This document shows, piece after piece, positions 12,704 through 26,044 of a stretch of 64,000 nt of DNA. The translations under genes were made by a program, and so were the position numbers. The notes under the pieces are model-generated. The model saw only the letters and a program-made list of their open reading frames with translations, made no database searches and was not told the DNA's origin. The stretch is from Anagrus nilaparvatae. Taxonomy: Eukaryota > Arthropoda > Insecta > Hymenoptera > Mymaridae. Location of the stretch: contig JAKSXM010000237.1 of the NCBI GenBank assembly GCA_022575985.1, positions 6,590,501-6,654,500 of the forward strand. Reading direction: 5' to 3'. The number at the start of each line of letters is the position of its first letter. Position 1 is the stretch's first letter.

Positions 12704-13809
12704 CAGTAAACTCGCGATATAACGAACTCAAAGGGACCGCGATTCTAGTTCGGTATATCGCGATTTCGTAATAACGAGCGACCGAGGGTCTCTTAATATA
12801 ACGAAATTTGTTTCTTATATAAAATTTTATCTTTTATTGATTTTTATTCATGCATTTATTTTAAATTATTTAATGCATTTATTTACATTACATTCAGGTG
12901 TTAATTTAACTTTATTTACATGATATTTGTTTAGAAAAATATGATATAAACTTAATAAGCTGAGGGAAAAAATCATTTATATGTTTCTGAAAAAACACAC
13001 CTGTTTCATCTAAATTGAAAATATCTCTTGGACTAAATTTTGATTTAAGACTATCAAAATATGTTAAAAAATCATAAATATCTGTTTCCTTCACTTTTTC
13101 TAATTCACCACAAATAACATGTTGACTAATATGAAACCGGGTAAAAAATTTCTGTAACCAGCCATCAGACGCTTTAAAACCATCATAGTCCAACTTCCTG
13201 TGCGATTCTAAAAGCCTTATCATTAATAATTTTTCCATCAAGTGGAACTTTAGATTGTCGGACTTCTTTAAACAATACAAATAACAATTCTTCTAAATCT
13301 TCAAATTTAGCTGTACACATTTTCTCTTTTTTCGAAGTATGATTTTCCTCAGCTAAAGCTTCATAAATCTTTTCTCTGTCTTTAATTATTGTTGATAATG
13401 AAGATTTTGGTAAATAAAAAGAAGCTTGCGATTTCAGTTTCTGTTTTTAAATTTTTATCAACTTCTTCGAGAATTTTTAATTTAGTATTAAGATCTAAAC
13501 ACTTTCTTTTAGGCATATTTAAAGATATATTGTAAATAAATTGTAAAATAAAAGATACTTTATAGGCAATAGTTTTTTCAATACTGTTATTTTACTCAAA
13601 ATTTAAATAAATATGAATAAATAGTTCGCTATATAAAATAAATTTTTCGTGGTGGGGTCAAAAACCAGTTCGTAATTCGTTATATCGAAAATTCGTTATA
13701 CGGTTTAAAAATCCCATAAGACCTTTAAGAAATCTGCCGGGACCGGCAGATTGGTTCGGAATATCGAGCAATTCGTTATATAGTTGTTCGTTATATCGCG
13801 AGTTTACTG
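12704..13809 (-). mobile_element. Deleted Tigger/pogo-type transposon (second family)
   Basis: Terminal inverted repeats start CAGTAAACTCGCGATATAAC on the left and are matched in inverse orientation at the right end (GTTATATCGCGAGTTTACTG). Both sides are flanked by TA (12702-12703 and 13810-13811). The interior holds the 5' half of a transposase on the minus strand. The catalytic C-terminal half is deleted, the reverse of the situation in the 7950-9165 element. Confidence 0.88.
12912..13515 (-). pseudogene. Tigger-like transposase, N-terminal half
   Basis: Reading starts at an ATG at 13515 with a basic MPKRK start and a KLKILEEVDK-type helix-turn-helix. It breaks by a frameshift near 13435, and is shifted again near 13210. 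It then continues as an open frame from 13280 to 12912. That last part contains a CENP-B/Tc5-type DNA-binding segment (WLQKFFTRFHIS) and the start of the DDE domain at NLDETGVFF, which carries the first catalytic Asp. It ends there, before the second and third catalytic residues. Frameshifts and truncation make it non-functional. Confidence 0.8.
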
Positions 13810-13811
13810 TA

Positions 13812-14683
13812 TATACATTTATAAATATTTATAAACATTTATAAATATTTATAAACATAATTATAAAAACTTATTTATGTTATTTCAAAAAATCATCTAA
13901 AGTGACTATTTGTATATTGTCATTCATATATATATTGCATGCTTTTAAATAAAAGCCAATATGTCTAAGTTGTAAGGTTTAACAGAGGTTATAAACATAA
14001 AAAATAATAGCATACTATAGATTAATACTCTTTTTTAACTGAAAAAAAAAAATAAAATTTGATCTTTTGACTTCAAAAACGTTGCAAGTTGTATACCAAA
14101 ATAGTTGGTATACAATCGCACGTTTTTTTAATTTACACCAAGAAAGAAATATACTCAGCAATCAGCTATAGTATTATGATCCATGCATTTAGTTTATGCT
14201 TATAATATATACACCAAGAAAGGAATATACTCAGCAATCAGCTATAGTAAATATGATCCATCCATTTAGTTTATGCTCATAATATATATATACTAGGGGG
14301 CTCTGCCCCCTGCGCGCTACGCGCGCCAACCACCGCAGAGTGATTGAAGTATAGCGATAGTATATTTTTATAATCACTTGTAAGGCGTACCACAGTGTAG
14401 TAAAAAAAAAAAGTGGCCAAAAATCGGCTTCAAAAATCGGTATTAAAATATGCACATAAATGATAAATAAACCTAAAAAAAGTGTATTAGTATAATTTTA
14501 GATGGTTGTATGTAGTATAAAGAGGTGTTAGTCAACATTTGCAATTTAGTCAAAAAATGAAAAACTTGATTTTTCTATTTTTACTTATATTTTAAACTTA
14601 AACAAAGTATAAAAAATATAGATTATATAAAAATATAAAAAAAACAACTTTATAATAATTGGTTAAATATAGAAAAAACCGCA
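13812..14683. repeat. AT-rich spacer with two copies of a ~70-bp repeat and a GC island
   Basis: The phrase ACACCAAGAAAGRAATATAC with its following ~60 bases occurs near 14137 and 14209, and a third time near 15321 beyond the minisatellite. A GC-rich self-complementary patch lies at 14294-14340 (GGGGGCTCTGCCCCC, then GCGCGCTACGCGCGC). No gene. Confidence 0.65.
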
Positions 14684-15268
14684 TTGGCCCAAAAGGACCA
14701 CATTGGCCCAAAAGGACCACTTTGGCACAATAGGTTCACTTTGGCCCAAAAATACCATTTTGGCCCAAAAGGACCAGATTGGCCCAAAAGGACCACATTG
14801 GCCGAAAAGGTCCATTTTGGCCCAAAAGGACCACATTGGCCCAAAAGGTCCATTTTGGCCCAAAAGGACCACATTGGCCCAAAAGGTCCATTTTGGCACA
14901 AAAGGTCCAATTTGGCCCAAAAGGTCCATTTTGTCACAAAAGGTCCATTTTGGCACAAAAGGTCCATTGGCACAAAAGGTCCATTGGCACAAAAGGTTCA
15001 TTTTGGCACAAAAGGTCCATTGGCACAAAAGGTCCATTTTGGCACAAAAGGTCCATTTTGGCACAAAAGGTCCATTGGCACAAAAGGTCCATTGGCACAA
15101 AAGGTCCATTTTGACACAAAAGGTCCATTGGCACAAAAGGTCCATTGGCACAAAAGGTCCATTGGCACAAAAGTTCCATTTTGGCACAAAAGGTCCATTG
15201 GCACAAAAGGTCCATTGGCACAAAAGGTCCATTTTGGCACAAAAGGTCCATTGGCACAAAGGGCTCAT
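14684..15268. repeat. Minisatellite, GGCCCAAAAGGACCA / GGCACAAAAGGTCCA units
   Basis: About 30 tandem units of two interleaved lengths (about 18 and 21 bases). The left half is built mainly from GGCCCAAAAGGACCACATT-like units and the right half from GGCACAAAAGGTCCATT-like units. Because the repeat lacks stop codons, several frames on both strands stay open and give artificial proteins. It is flanked by copies of the ~70-bp ACACCAAGAAAGG repeat. Confidence 0.95.
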
Positions 15269-15389
15269 GCGACAGCGGCGGCAGCGGCGGCGGCGGTTAT
15301 AACTTTATAATATATAGAGATACACCAAGAAAGGAATATACTCAGGAATCAGATAAAGTAAATATGATCCATGCATTTAGTTTATGCTA

Positions 15390-18300
15390 ACAAAAACTTT
15401 GTCATTAGAGCAGACTTCAAAACCCCCACAAAACAGTTTAAGGCAATTGTTTTGTCAATTTTAAAAAGTTTGGAATTTTGTCGAAAAAAATAGTCTGATT
15501 TCGAGTCAGCAAATTTGAATTATAATATTTAAGTATAAAATTCTAGCTCAGCACGCGTGAAGCCCCCCCCCCCCCGAAACAGTCTCCAAATATAAATTAT
15601 TTTTTTGCACTAAATAAGCGCTGAATTAGCAATAAATTACCGCTGAATCAGCGTGATAAGAAGTAAGGATTTGCGACAATATTGTTGAATTTTTTCAGCG
15701 CGATGAACGTTTTTCAATAATTAAAGCAATAAATAACTAAGTTAAAAAAATTATGTTAATAACAAAAAGTAAATAAGGTAAAACAAAAAAAATTTTAGCA
15801 GTATATTGCATTATTTTGTAAATGCGCCTTTAGCCTTGGTAAAAGAAGAAAGGAATATATGAGAAATCTTTAAGTAGAGAATAATAAATTTTATTAAATA
15901 CATAATTTACTTAGGTATTGTAAGAAGAAAAAAGGAATATATAGGGAAAAATTTATAAAAAAAAAAAAAATATAAATCAAAGTATAATCTGATAAGAGCA
16001 ATGACAGAAGCAATTAACATATGCCAATGATGGACAACATAAAATTAATGCAAAGATGTTTTTTAAATCCTTATCGTTATTTCGTGCGGCAGGGCCTAAT
16101 GTAGGAATGTTTTTTGAGGTTATACTCAAAACCTGGTATTACATTATATGAAATTATCTGAGGTAATATCGGAACCTTAAAATAAAAAAATATAGACCTA
16201 GAGTTAAAATACTATTTAAGATAATACCAGATATTCGGCTTTATATTGCATAAAGATATCTAGCGGGTAATAACAGACCCTTTAAATAATAAAACTTATA
16301 ACCCGTTTGTGTACACACAACCAAAATGCATGGAACATTTTTACTTATACCTAAGCATAGACATACAAAAAACAATAACATTTTCTATTTTTAAAATTTG
16401 TAATTATTACCTTTACTAAATATTAGGATTCTAAAACCAAACTATTCTGATTTTCTAAACGCGTATTATTCTAGGTCACTAAATCAAAAATATTTTATGT
16501 CCCTTAACCCGAATTATTCTAAGTCCCAAAATTGAGATTATTCTAAGTCCCATTTGACCCCCCCCCACCTCACCCGATTTTTAAGTGCTGAAGTAACCCC
16601 ACCTGATAAAAGTGTTCCATGACAATAAACGCCTGGTATAAGATGGTGTTTTAAGGTTATACACTAAACATTTAGCATTGCAGCGAATAATTTATCTTGG
16701 GTAATAACGGAACCTATGAATTTTTATTCATGTTTAAAAATATAAACGTGTATAAAAAAATTCAGTTTAAGATTATACAAGATACACAGGAAATTATCTG
16801 GGTTAATAACGACACCGTAGTACTACGTGTTTTTTTGGAAGTATAAACTTTATACGAAGTTGCTCATCAATGTTAAGTTCATTTGAACTATATCAAGAAC
16901 CATCCATTATCAGTTTGGATAAAATGAATTAAAATTAAGATAATTTTTATTTTACCTTCCCCTAGCAAGAAAAAAATTGACAATTTTCTGGTCAGAAAAT
17001 TTAAATTTTAAAATTTAAGTATAAAATCCTAGCTCAGCACACCCGAAAATCATCAACAATTATTTTTACAGTTATAAAATATTTGTCATTTTTTCGAAAA
17101 AAATTGTCCGATTTCGAATCAACCAATTTAAATTATAAAATTTAAGCATAAAATTCTAGCTCAGCAAACTTCAAAACTCCCCCAAAACTGTTTTCAGCTA
17201 TTATTTTTTGAATTTTAAAATGTTTGGTATTTTTTCGAAAAAAATAGGCCAATTTCGAATCAGCAAATTTGAATTTTAATATTTAAGTATAAAATTCTAG
17301 CTCAGCACGCCTAAACCCCTCCCCCCCCTCCCCACCAAAACAGTCTCCAAATATAAATTATTTTTTTGCACTAAATAGGCGCTGAATTATCGATGAATTT
17401 ACGCTGAATCAGCGTAATGAAAATTTTGGATTTCTGACAATATTGTTGATTTTTATCAGTGCGACGAACGTATTTCGATAATTAAAGCAATAAGTGACTA
17501 AGTTAAAAAAATTATTTTAATTAAAAAAAATGAAATAAGGTAAAACAAAAAAAATTTCAGCAGTATATTGTATTATTTTGTAAATATGTATATAAAATGT
17601 AAGCATAAAATTTTAGCTCAGCAAACTTCAAAAACCCCCCAAAACTGTTTTCAGCTATTATTTTTTGAATTTTAAAAAGTTTGGAATTTTTTCGAAAAAA
17701 ATAGGCCAATTTCGAATCAGCAAGTTTGAATTTTAATATTTAAGTATAAAATTCTAGCTCAGCACGCCTAAACCCCTTCCCCCCCCCCACCAAAACAGTC
17801 TCCAAATATAAATTATTTTTTTGCACTAAATAGGTGCTGAATAAGCGATGAATTTAACGCTGAATCAGCGTATTGAAAATTGCACATTTGCGACAATATT
17901 GTTGAATTTTCTGCGATGAACGTTTTTCGATAATTAAAGCAATAAGTAACTAAAAAAAATATTATTTTATTCAGCGTTAATTCATCGCTCATTCAGCGCT
18001 TATTTAGTGCAAAAAAAACTTATATTTTAAGACTGTTTTGCTGGGTGAAAGAGGGTTTAGGTGTGCTGACCTAAAATTTAACACATAAATATTATTATTT
18101 AAATTTGCTGACTCGAAATTGGCCTATTTTTTTTAGAAAAAATTCCAAACTTTTTAAAATTCAATAAATAATAGCAGAAAACAGTTGGGGGGGGGGGTTT
18201 GAAGTGTACTGAGATAGAATTTTATGCTTCAATTTTATAATTTTAATTGTTTTACTCGAAATTGGACAATTTTTATCGAAAAAATAGTACCGTTTTGCTC

Positions 18301-18570
18301 GAAATTTCTCTGCACAGGTACTGTTTTTTATGTATACTCATAATAATCATTGCAATAATTTTAAGTATTTGAAATAATTTCAGTCTTGCCATTAAATTTA
18401 TATTGTCCATCATTGGCATATATTATTTGCATCTGTCATTGCTCTTATCAGATTATATTTTGATTTATTTTTTATTTTTAAATAAATATTTCCTTATATA
18501 TTCCTTTCTTCTTCATGCAATACCTAAGTAAATTATACTTTTAATAAAATGTAATATTCTCTACTTAACC
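15390..18570. repeat. Composite satellite with direct and inverted copies
   Basis: A ~400-bp unit occurs in direct orientation near 15440, 17190 and 17610, and inverted at about 17960-18300. It includes AATTCTAGCTCAGCA, a C-homopolymer, AAACAGTCTCCAAATATAAA, and GCACTAAATAAGCGCTGAAT with the palindrome CGCTGAATCAGCG. A second pair, about 15965-16050 and 18395-18475, is also inverted (CTGATAAGAGCAATGACAGA). The block is therefore a large foldback built on a satellite. No genes. Confidence 0.8.
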
Positions 18571-18599
18571 CATAAGCGCCTAATCGACAATTCTTGAAC

Positions 18600-20200
18600 A
18601 CTTAAATATTTTGATATGAAAAAATGAATATTTTAGGCTAAAAATCTCACCTAGTAGGTATTTTTTATCGCTCTTTCCATTTGGGTAATGAAATATCAAC
18701 CCCTAAAGTAGGGTAAAATCACTAAAATTGTAAAATTAAAAAAAAAAAAGTTACTACACGAAAAAGAAGTTTCTTTATGTTGGAAATTATATTTTTTACT
18801 TTCCAAAAGGTAAAAAATGAAAATTTATGTATTCTCAGCAAATTTACCCTCTCTAGGGGGTAAATATTAGGGGTAAGGGGGTGGATTTTACAGATGTATA
18901 AAAATTTAATATTTCTAGCTGAAAACATCACCTAGCAGGTATTTTTGGTCGCTCTTTCCATTTCCGAAGTCTGTTTTTACCTACGACCCTTGGGTAATGA
19001 AATATCAACCCCTAAAGTAGGGTAAAATCAATAAAATTGTAAAATTTTAAAAAAAAAAGTTACTACACGAAAAAGAAGTTTCTTTATGTTGGAAATTATA
19101 TTTTTTACTTTCCAAAAGGTAAAAGATGAAAATTTATGAATTCGAAGCACATTTACCCTCTCTAGGGGGTAAATATTAGGGGTAAGGGGGTGGATTTTAC
19201 AGATGTATAAAAATTGAATATTTCTAGCTGAAAACATCACCTAATAGGTATTTTTGGTCGCTCTTTCCATTTCCGTAGTCTGTTTTCACCTACGACCCGT
19301 GGGTAGTGAAATATCAACCCCTAAAATAGGGTAAAATCATTAAAATTGTAAAATTAAAAAAAAAAGTTACTCCACTCAAAAAAAAAGTTTCTTTATGTTT
19401 GAAATTATATTTTTTGCTTTCCAAAAGGTAACAGATGAAAATTTATGTATTCTAAGCACATCATCCTCTCGAGGGGGCAAATATTTGTGGTAAGGGGGTG
19501 AATTTTAGGGTTGTAACAGACTTCGGAAATGGAAAGAGCGACCAAAAATACTTACTAGGTGATGTTTTCAGCTAGAAATATTCATTTTTTATATAACTCT
19601 AAAATCCACCCCCTTACCCCAAATATTTGCACCCTCGAAAGGGTGAATGTGATGAGAATACATAAATTTTCATCTTTTCCCTTTTGGAAAGTAAAAAATG
19701 TAATTTCCAACATAAAGAAACTTATTTTTTGAGTGCAGTAACTTTTTTTTTAAATTTCACAATTTTAATGATTTTACCCTATTTTAGGGGTTGATATTTC
19801 ACTACCCACGGGTCGTAGGTGAAAACAGACTTCGGAAATGGAAAGAGCGACCAAAAATACCTACTAGGTGATGTTTTCAGCTAGAAATATTAAATTTTTA
19901 TACATCTGTAAAATCCACCACCTTACCCCTAATATTTACCCCCCTAGAGAGGGTAAATGTGCTGAGAATACATAAATGTTCATTTTTTACCTTTTGGAAA
20001 GTATAAAATATAATTTCCAACATAAAGAAACTTTTTTTTTGCGCGCAGTAACATTTTTTTTTAAATTTTACAATTTTAGTGATTTTACCCTACTTTAGGG
20101 GTTGATATTTCATTACCCAAGGGTCGTAGGTAAAATAAGACTTCGGAAATGGAAAGAGCGACCAAAACTACCTACTAGTGACTACCTACTGGTTTTTTAT
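18600..20200. repeat. Foldback satellite, ~306-bp units in head-to-head arrays
   Basis: Units starting near 18650, 18956 and 19262 are direct copies with a 306-bp spacing (shared GGTCGCTCTTTCCATTT and CCCTCTCTAGGGGGTAAATA). From about 19505 the same sequence continues in reverse orientation through about 20190, so the array is a palindrome centred near 19.5 kb. Short minus-strand frames of about 70 codons repeat with the unit and are not genes. Confidence 0.88.
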
Positions 20201-22996
20201 ACAAGGTTTATTTTTTATCGCAATTTTCCCAGAAATGAAAAAATTAATATACAATCCTCTGCATCCCCGAATAATTTTTAAACACACGAGTTACTTTTAT
20301 TTATATTTGAAATAAAATGATGCTTATTAAGGTGGCTCGCAGTTTTAGGTCTGTATATTTTAGGGTGACATCACAGGAAGGAATTTGTAACTAATTAAAT
20401 TTTATCATTTATTTTATAGATTGCGAATATTTAGAAGTTATTATTAATAATAATGCACTTTCTTATATAATGAGTCCGGTGTAGAAAAAAATGTTTAAAT
20501 ACAAAATATTTTATTGAAAGGGGCATGCGACTAAAATCATGTGCTTACAATTTGATAGGCAACTATTGTATTTTTTCTCGGAAAAGTTTCTGTTTTTGTT
20601 AATCAACACGTGTGTACAATTCTTGGTACAATTTTATCTAAAAAGATTCGTTATTGAATTGAAGTAAAACAATATCAAGTATCATAAAAACGCGTGTTAA
20701 CCTTAAAACATTTCATTTACTTATTTTTTTCTTAATTTATCGGGAACCTGGATATTGTTTGGGATCAATGGATTTGTTTTTTAATTATCTTCATCTCCAG
20801 CATATTTTAGTTCATATTATTCGTTTTTTGTAAAATGCGTGATCCACCTTAAGAATGTTTTTTAAACCAATTAAAGGGTGTCTTCTTACAAAAAATAAAA
20901 TTTATAGTAATTATTAATTTTTTTGAAAATACTAATAAAGAGGAACAGCAGGAAGGATTTTTTTTTATTTTGTTAAAAAATTTGTTGCATAATCTGTTAA
21001 TTTACTTATGAGAGTTTACTAGATCGGAGACGGCCATTATAAAAAAACTTATAACCAGTTTGTGTAAATCTAACCTCTATACATAAAACATAATTACAAC
21101 AGAAAATAATGGAAAGAAAGAAATGCTCTTAAATGAGCCAAAAAGTATCCCTTTCAAGAATTTTTTTGAACTATATTTAACTACAATAAGTATCTTTTAA
21201 GGTGGGGGTATTTCGGTTTATTTTTTTCTTATTTTACAAAGCTTACCTTTATTTAGTGATTGATACCCTTATTTTTAGGGGTTTCAGATAAAAATGGGCT
21301 GTGAACATGAAAAAACTGATTCACTCCACCAAAAGGGGTTGAATTTAAAATATTTAGGGTTTGTAGGTAAAAACCCTCCCAAAAATACTTACATAAATAC
21401 TTACATAAATTTTTACATAAATTCTTACATATTTTCTTACGTAAAATCCTGCGTAAGAAATATGTAAGAATTTCAAGTAAGAACCTGGGTAAGAACAGAC
21501 ATAAGAAATTATGTAGGACCTGATGTATGAAATTATGTAAGATCCAACATAAGCAAATACAATGTTATTTTTATTTAAAATTAAATTTATTTTAAAATAT
21601 TTTATAAATTTTTCTTTGTTAAAAAGTACTAATTTACTAATTTTTTTTTACAAAAACTTTTATAAATAAAAATTAAAAATTACAATACTATTTAAAAAAT
21701 AATGAGGTATACATTTTTCAAAACCGTTGATAAAATATTTTACAAGCAGTTATAATTCAGTGATGAAAAAGTGCTTTACCCTGGAGCAAAAGATAACGCT
21801 AAATCAGTGCAAAAAATAACTTAATGAATTTTTTTTTTATTTATTTGAAAATTTTTTGAGGGGAGGGTATAGGGAGTTCTTTTAAAACTGCGGACCTAAA
21901 ATTAGACAACTTTTTCGAAAAAATTCCGAATTTTCGAAAATTGAAAAAATAATAGCCTATGACAGTTTCGGGGGTTTTTCAGGTGTGTTAATCTAGAATG
22001 TTATATTTAAATTTTAAAATTCAAAGTTGCTGACCTGAAATTGGCCAATTTTTTTCGCAAAAATGCCAAATTTTTTAAAATTGAAAAAAAATTGCCTAAG
22101 ACTGTTTCGAGGGTTTTTCAGGTTTGTTGAGCTAGAATTTTATACTCATATTTTAAAATACAAATTTGCTGAACCGAAATTGACCAAAGCCAATAATATT
22201 TTAAAACTGAAAAAATAATAGCCGAATGCTGTTTTTAGGGTTTTTAGGTGTGCTAAGCTAGAATTTTATACTTAAATTTTAAAAACAAATTTGCTGATTA
22301 GGAATTGGCCATTTTCTTTCTCAAGAAATTGCTACATTTTTTAAAACTAAAAAAATAAGAGTTGAAGACTGTTTCGGGGTGTTTTCAGGTGTGCTGAACT
22401 AGATTTATATACATGAATATGAATTATAAAATTTAAGTATAAAATTATAACTCTACACACCTAAAAACCATTCAAAATAGTCTTCGGCTATTATTTTTTC
22501 AGTTTTAAGAAATTTAGCATTTTTTCGAATAAAATTGGACGATTTTGGTTCCGCAAATTTGAATTCTAAAATTTAAGTATAAAATTCTAGCTCAGCACAT
22601 CTGAACCCCCCCCCCCCCAACAAACTTCAGCTACTATTTTCTCTAATTTTAAAAATTCGGAATTTTTTTGAAAAAATTGATTATTTTCGCGTCCGCCTTT
22701 TCACGATTTTTAAAAAATCTCCCTCCACTCTCACCTGAAAAATTAAAAAAAAATTTTTTAAGTGATTTTTTTTGGCACTAAATAAGCGCTGAATGAGCGA
22801 TGAATCAGCACTGATTTTTCGATGATTTAGCGCTAAAAATAAGCGCTTATTTATTTATCTTTTGCACTGGGGTGTATTTCCGATTTATAATAAATACATT
22901 TTAATACAAAAAATAACAATAGAAAGCCGCATAATAAGGTAAGTTATTGTATTATAATTATGATATATTTGAACGTTTCTCTATATTCGATTTTTC
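20201..22996. repeat. AT-rich DNA with degenerate satellite copies
   Basis: No genes are seen. A short stretch at 21380-21560 is made of CTTACATAAAT-like repeats in both orientations. From about 21880 to 22870 there are degenerate copies of the 15.4-18.3 kb satellite unit (GTGCTGAGCTAGAATTTTA in both orientations, and GCACTAAATAAGCGCTGAAT near 22775). Confidence 0.65.
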
Positions 22997-24906
22997 CTAT
23001 TGGTCATCTTCGCTGCTACTGCCATCCTCGGTTTCGTTCTCTTCGTCTCTATTATAAAGGGATTCATGATTTTCATATGCTTTCCTCATTAACGGTAATC
23101 TGAGATCCTGGACGTATTGTCCAATTATTCTGCTTATTTTTGGCATAAAAAGTCTTTCTTTTTCTTTAACTTTTGCCTTATATGTTTCGGTAGCTTCATT
23201 TGTTATTTTAGATTTAAAATACTCGTGGCATAAATCTAAAAAAAATTATTTAAATGTAGGTAAATATTGAAATAAAAGCATGAATTTAATGAAAATATCT
23301 TTTAAAATAATGTTAAACTAAATAAAACTCTACGAAGGAATTATATTAATTACATTTATTTAGCACAAGAATTAATTTAGCTGAATAAAAAATAAACGAA
23401 CCTTTTAATAATTGGAACCTTTCAGGCTCAAATTCCTTTCTCGGTGATCTATCAGGCAATTCTGGTGTGTAGACTCGTGATAGATTAATAGCCCGATTGG
23501 CTAGTATACGCTTAGTCCATATATAATCAGCAGCATTTCTTAAAAATATGCTTGCTTTATCAATCAACATATCTTGCCACAATCGTTCAGGAATATAAAT
23601 ATCTAAGCCCAGATACAACTGTAATTGAAAAAAAATTTATTTTCTGATTTTTTGCAGTCAAAATTCAAATTTTAGATACAATTTAGAAGAAATTTTTTAA
23701 TTAATTTTATGTTTTTGAATTAAGTCAAAATAAAATGTTAATACAGTTACCGTCAAAAACGTTACTAATAAAAAAAAAGTTTTTTGATTTTACTTAAAAT
23801 ATTAATTGCGTTGCCAGCAAGAATGTGTTTCCTCGTTAATGAAGAAAATTCGCGCACAACCCTTATCCGCATAAATAAAAAATTACTGAAATCGCAGTTT
23901 CTCATTCTTGGCTTCGCCTGGGAAGTAATTTATGTGCAACTGGGTCATTCTTTACATTTCTAGATACGGGCTCTTAAAAATAGAGTTTACTTAAAATTTT
24001 TTAAAGCTCCCTGTTTTCATACATTATTGAGAAGATATTTTAAGATTTATATTAATAATTTTCTTTTTTTCCACAGTGATAACGGTTCCAAGTATGTAGT
24101 ATTTGTTGAAGTATTTATTAGAAAATTCATAAAGTCTAATATTTCAGAAGGGAAAAAAAATCAAGATAAGGCTTTTCGACCCCTTAATTTTATTGGCTAC
24201 ACTGAAAAAAATTCCGGTTGCGGCAATCGGAATTCCAACTTTGAAAACTGGATTTTTTTTACGTCAAAGACGTAATATAAAACAATTCTTATTATCTATA
24301 AAAACAGATGTTTTAAGAAGGATAATTTAAATTTTTTATGTTTTTTAAAAGTTGTGTAAATTGATATTGTTTATTACAAATTATTTATTTCAACTATTAT
24401 TTTACTATTTTTATTTAATTCTTATTGTTAGCAAATATTGTATAGATAAATATATTGCTTATTCCACATTAAGAACATCAGAAATTTCATATTTTAACCT
24501 ATATGAGGGTCCATGGTAAGTTAAATATTGAATATTTAAGTCTTAAACCACACAAAAATATATTGTTTTAATACAAAAATTTGTTTCCAACCTTGTGATA
24601 GCCCAGAAATAAGTTAAGCTAACCTATTTCTCCTACAAAATCTATTAAACAATACTGAAATTTTGAGTTTTTTCAAGTTTCAATTTTTTGAATCAAAAAA
24701 ATTTTCCAAAAAAGAAAAAGAGTTATTTGAGAAAAACAAACATTTTTGATATCAGCACAGTTGACATTTAAATAAATTTTATGGATCAGAAAAAGATTAT
24801 TCTCACAATAAGTTAATAATCCTGTATTTTCAATAGGAAAAATCGGGTGTTTCTAGAAACAATCGTAAAAACTATATTTTGGCTCAGACAAAATACATTG
24901 TATAAT

Positions 24907-24965
<59 letters not shown>

Positions 24966-26044
24966 GTGTCACGTACACCAAATGGTTATGAATGAGTTTA
25001 TTATATGTTAAAAAAATTTGCCGACTACCCTCCATTTATTATAATGGGCCTTCAAAGTACGGGGGGGGGGGGAGAAACGCAGGGCTCAATGTTATTAAAT
25101 AAGGTTTTTTTATAACTTTCTCTGAAACGCTGAAACCTCACAAGTTAACTAAAACTCTTCTGGTTAGTTTCATTTTTTTGATGTAAGTATCAGCTTTCAA
25201 ACGCTGTAAACCGCAATTTTTTATCATTCATTCTTTCATCACTGTAGCCAATTAACCGAATGGTCATTTTTGGTTAAAAAAGACCAATTTTTAAATTGCT
25301 GACAAATTTGTAATTTTTGACGAACATGGGTTATAAAACCTTTTATAAGACATATAAAAGTCTCAAAATATTTTTAAAAGCTTCAAATTTCTAAAACTTC
25401 TTGACTCTACCTTTTTCAATTATTTGTTAATCAGATTTGATAATTTGAAGTCGGAGTCCCAATTTTATGATTTTTTAAAAAAGCTCATTTTTAATGTTAA
25501 CTTTGAAGAGCCATTTCTGAATCTGAAATCTGAGAACTCTGCGTTTCTTGGCCTGAAAGGCCCATTGGAATGAACGTAGGGTACCCGGCATGTTTTTTCA
25601 ACATAATAAACTCATCCATAACCATTTGGTGTAATTTAGTGTTTCAAATTTATTGAACTCCCCTTGTTAGTCAAATTTTGGTCATAAATTTACACAACTT
25701 TTAAAAAGTATAAAAAATTTAAATTATTCTTTTTAAAACATCTGTTTTTTTGGATAGAATTGTTTTATATTACGTCTTTGAAGTAAAAAAAAAACATTTT
25801 TCAAAGCTATAATTCCAATTGCCGCAACCGGAATTTTATTTCAATGTACATTTCTATTATTGTATTAACGAATTTTTTACTGTAAAAAACCGAACATATT
25901 TTTTTAAATATAATACAATAAAATCACTCAAAAGCATAGATGATACATAAGATTATCAAAAGTAACGTACCTCTCCTTCATCATTAGTAGATACTAATCT
26001 TGTTCCTCTAGTTTGAGTGTCAATAACATGAAGGCTTCTTAATG
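22997..26044 (-). CDS. BEN-domain-containing protein, last three exons
   Basis: Three exons splice in phase on the minus strand. They are 26044-25971 (after TTTTTGCAG, before GTACGT), 23618-23402 (after TTTCAATTACAG, before GTTCGT) and 23235-22997 (after TTTTTTTTAG, stop TAG at 22999-22997). Together they encode about 175 C-terminal residues. The middle exon reads LGLDIYIPERLWQDML and continues with helices that match the BEN domain, a DNA- and protein-binding domain of nuclear repressors. The end of the protein is acidic and serine-rich. Upstream exons are not visible in the remaining 1.65 kb before the giant retroelement at 27702. They may lie beyond it, so the element may sit inside this gene. 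Exon phases and conservation of the domain support a functional gene; the family assignment is fairly sure. Confidence 0.75.
24200..25846. mobile_element. TA-flanked DNA transposon (Tc1/mariner-like MITE) inside a BEN intron
   Basis: The left end CACTGAAAAAAATTCCGGTT and the right end (read inversely CATTGAAATAAAATTCCGGT) are terminal inverted repeats, and similarity continues more than 100 bp inwards. Both ends are flanked by TA. A second inverted pair inside (around 24970-25005 and 25600-25632) indicates a foldback interior. No transposase frame is present. Confidence 0.75.
24903..24965. repeat. (AAT)n microsatellite
   Basis: Some 18 AAT triplets in a row within the TA-flanked transposon. 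Confidence 0.95.

Noticed and set aside
14650..15390. Several open frames of 80-208 codons on both strands
   Set aside because: They are produced by the stop-free minisatellite unit; overlapping frames on both strands with the same short repeat are not genes.
18722..19240. Two similar minus-strand frames of about 70 codons
   Set aside because: They repeat with the 306-bp satellite unit and are T/A-rich translations without domain features.
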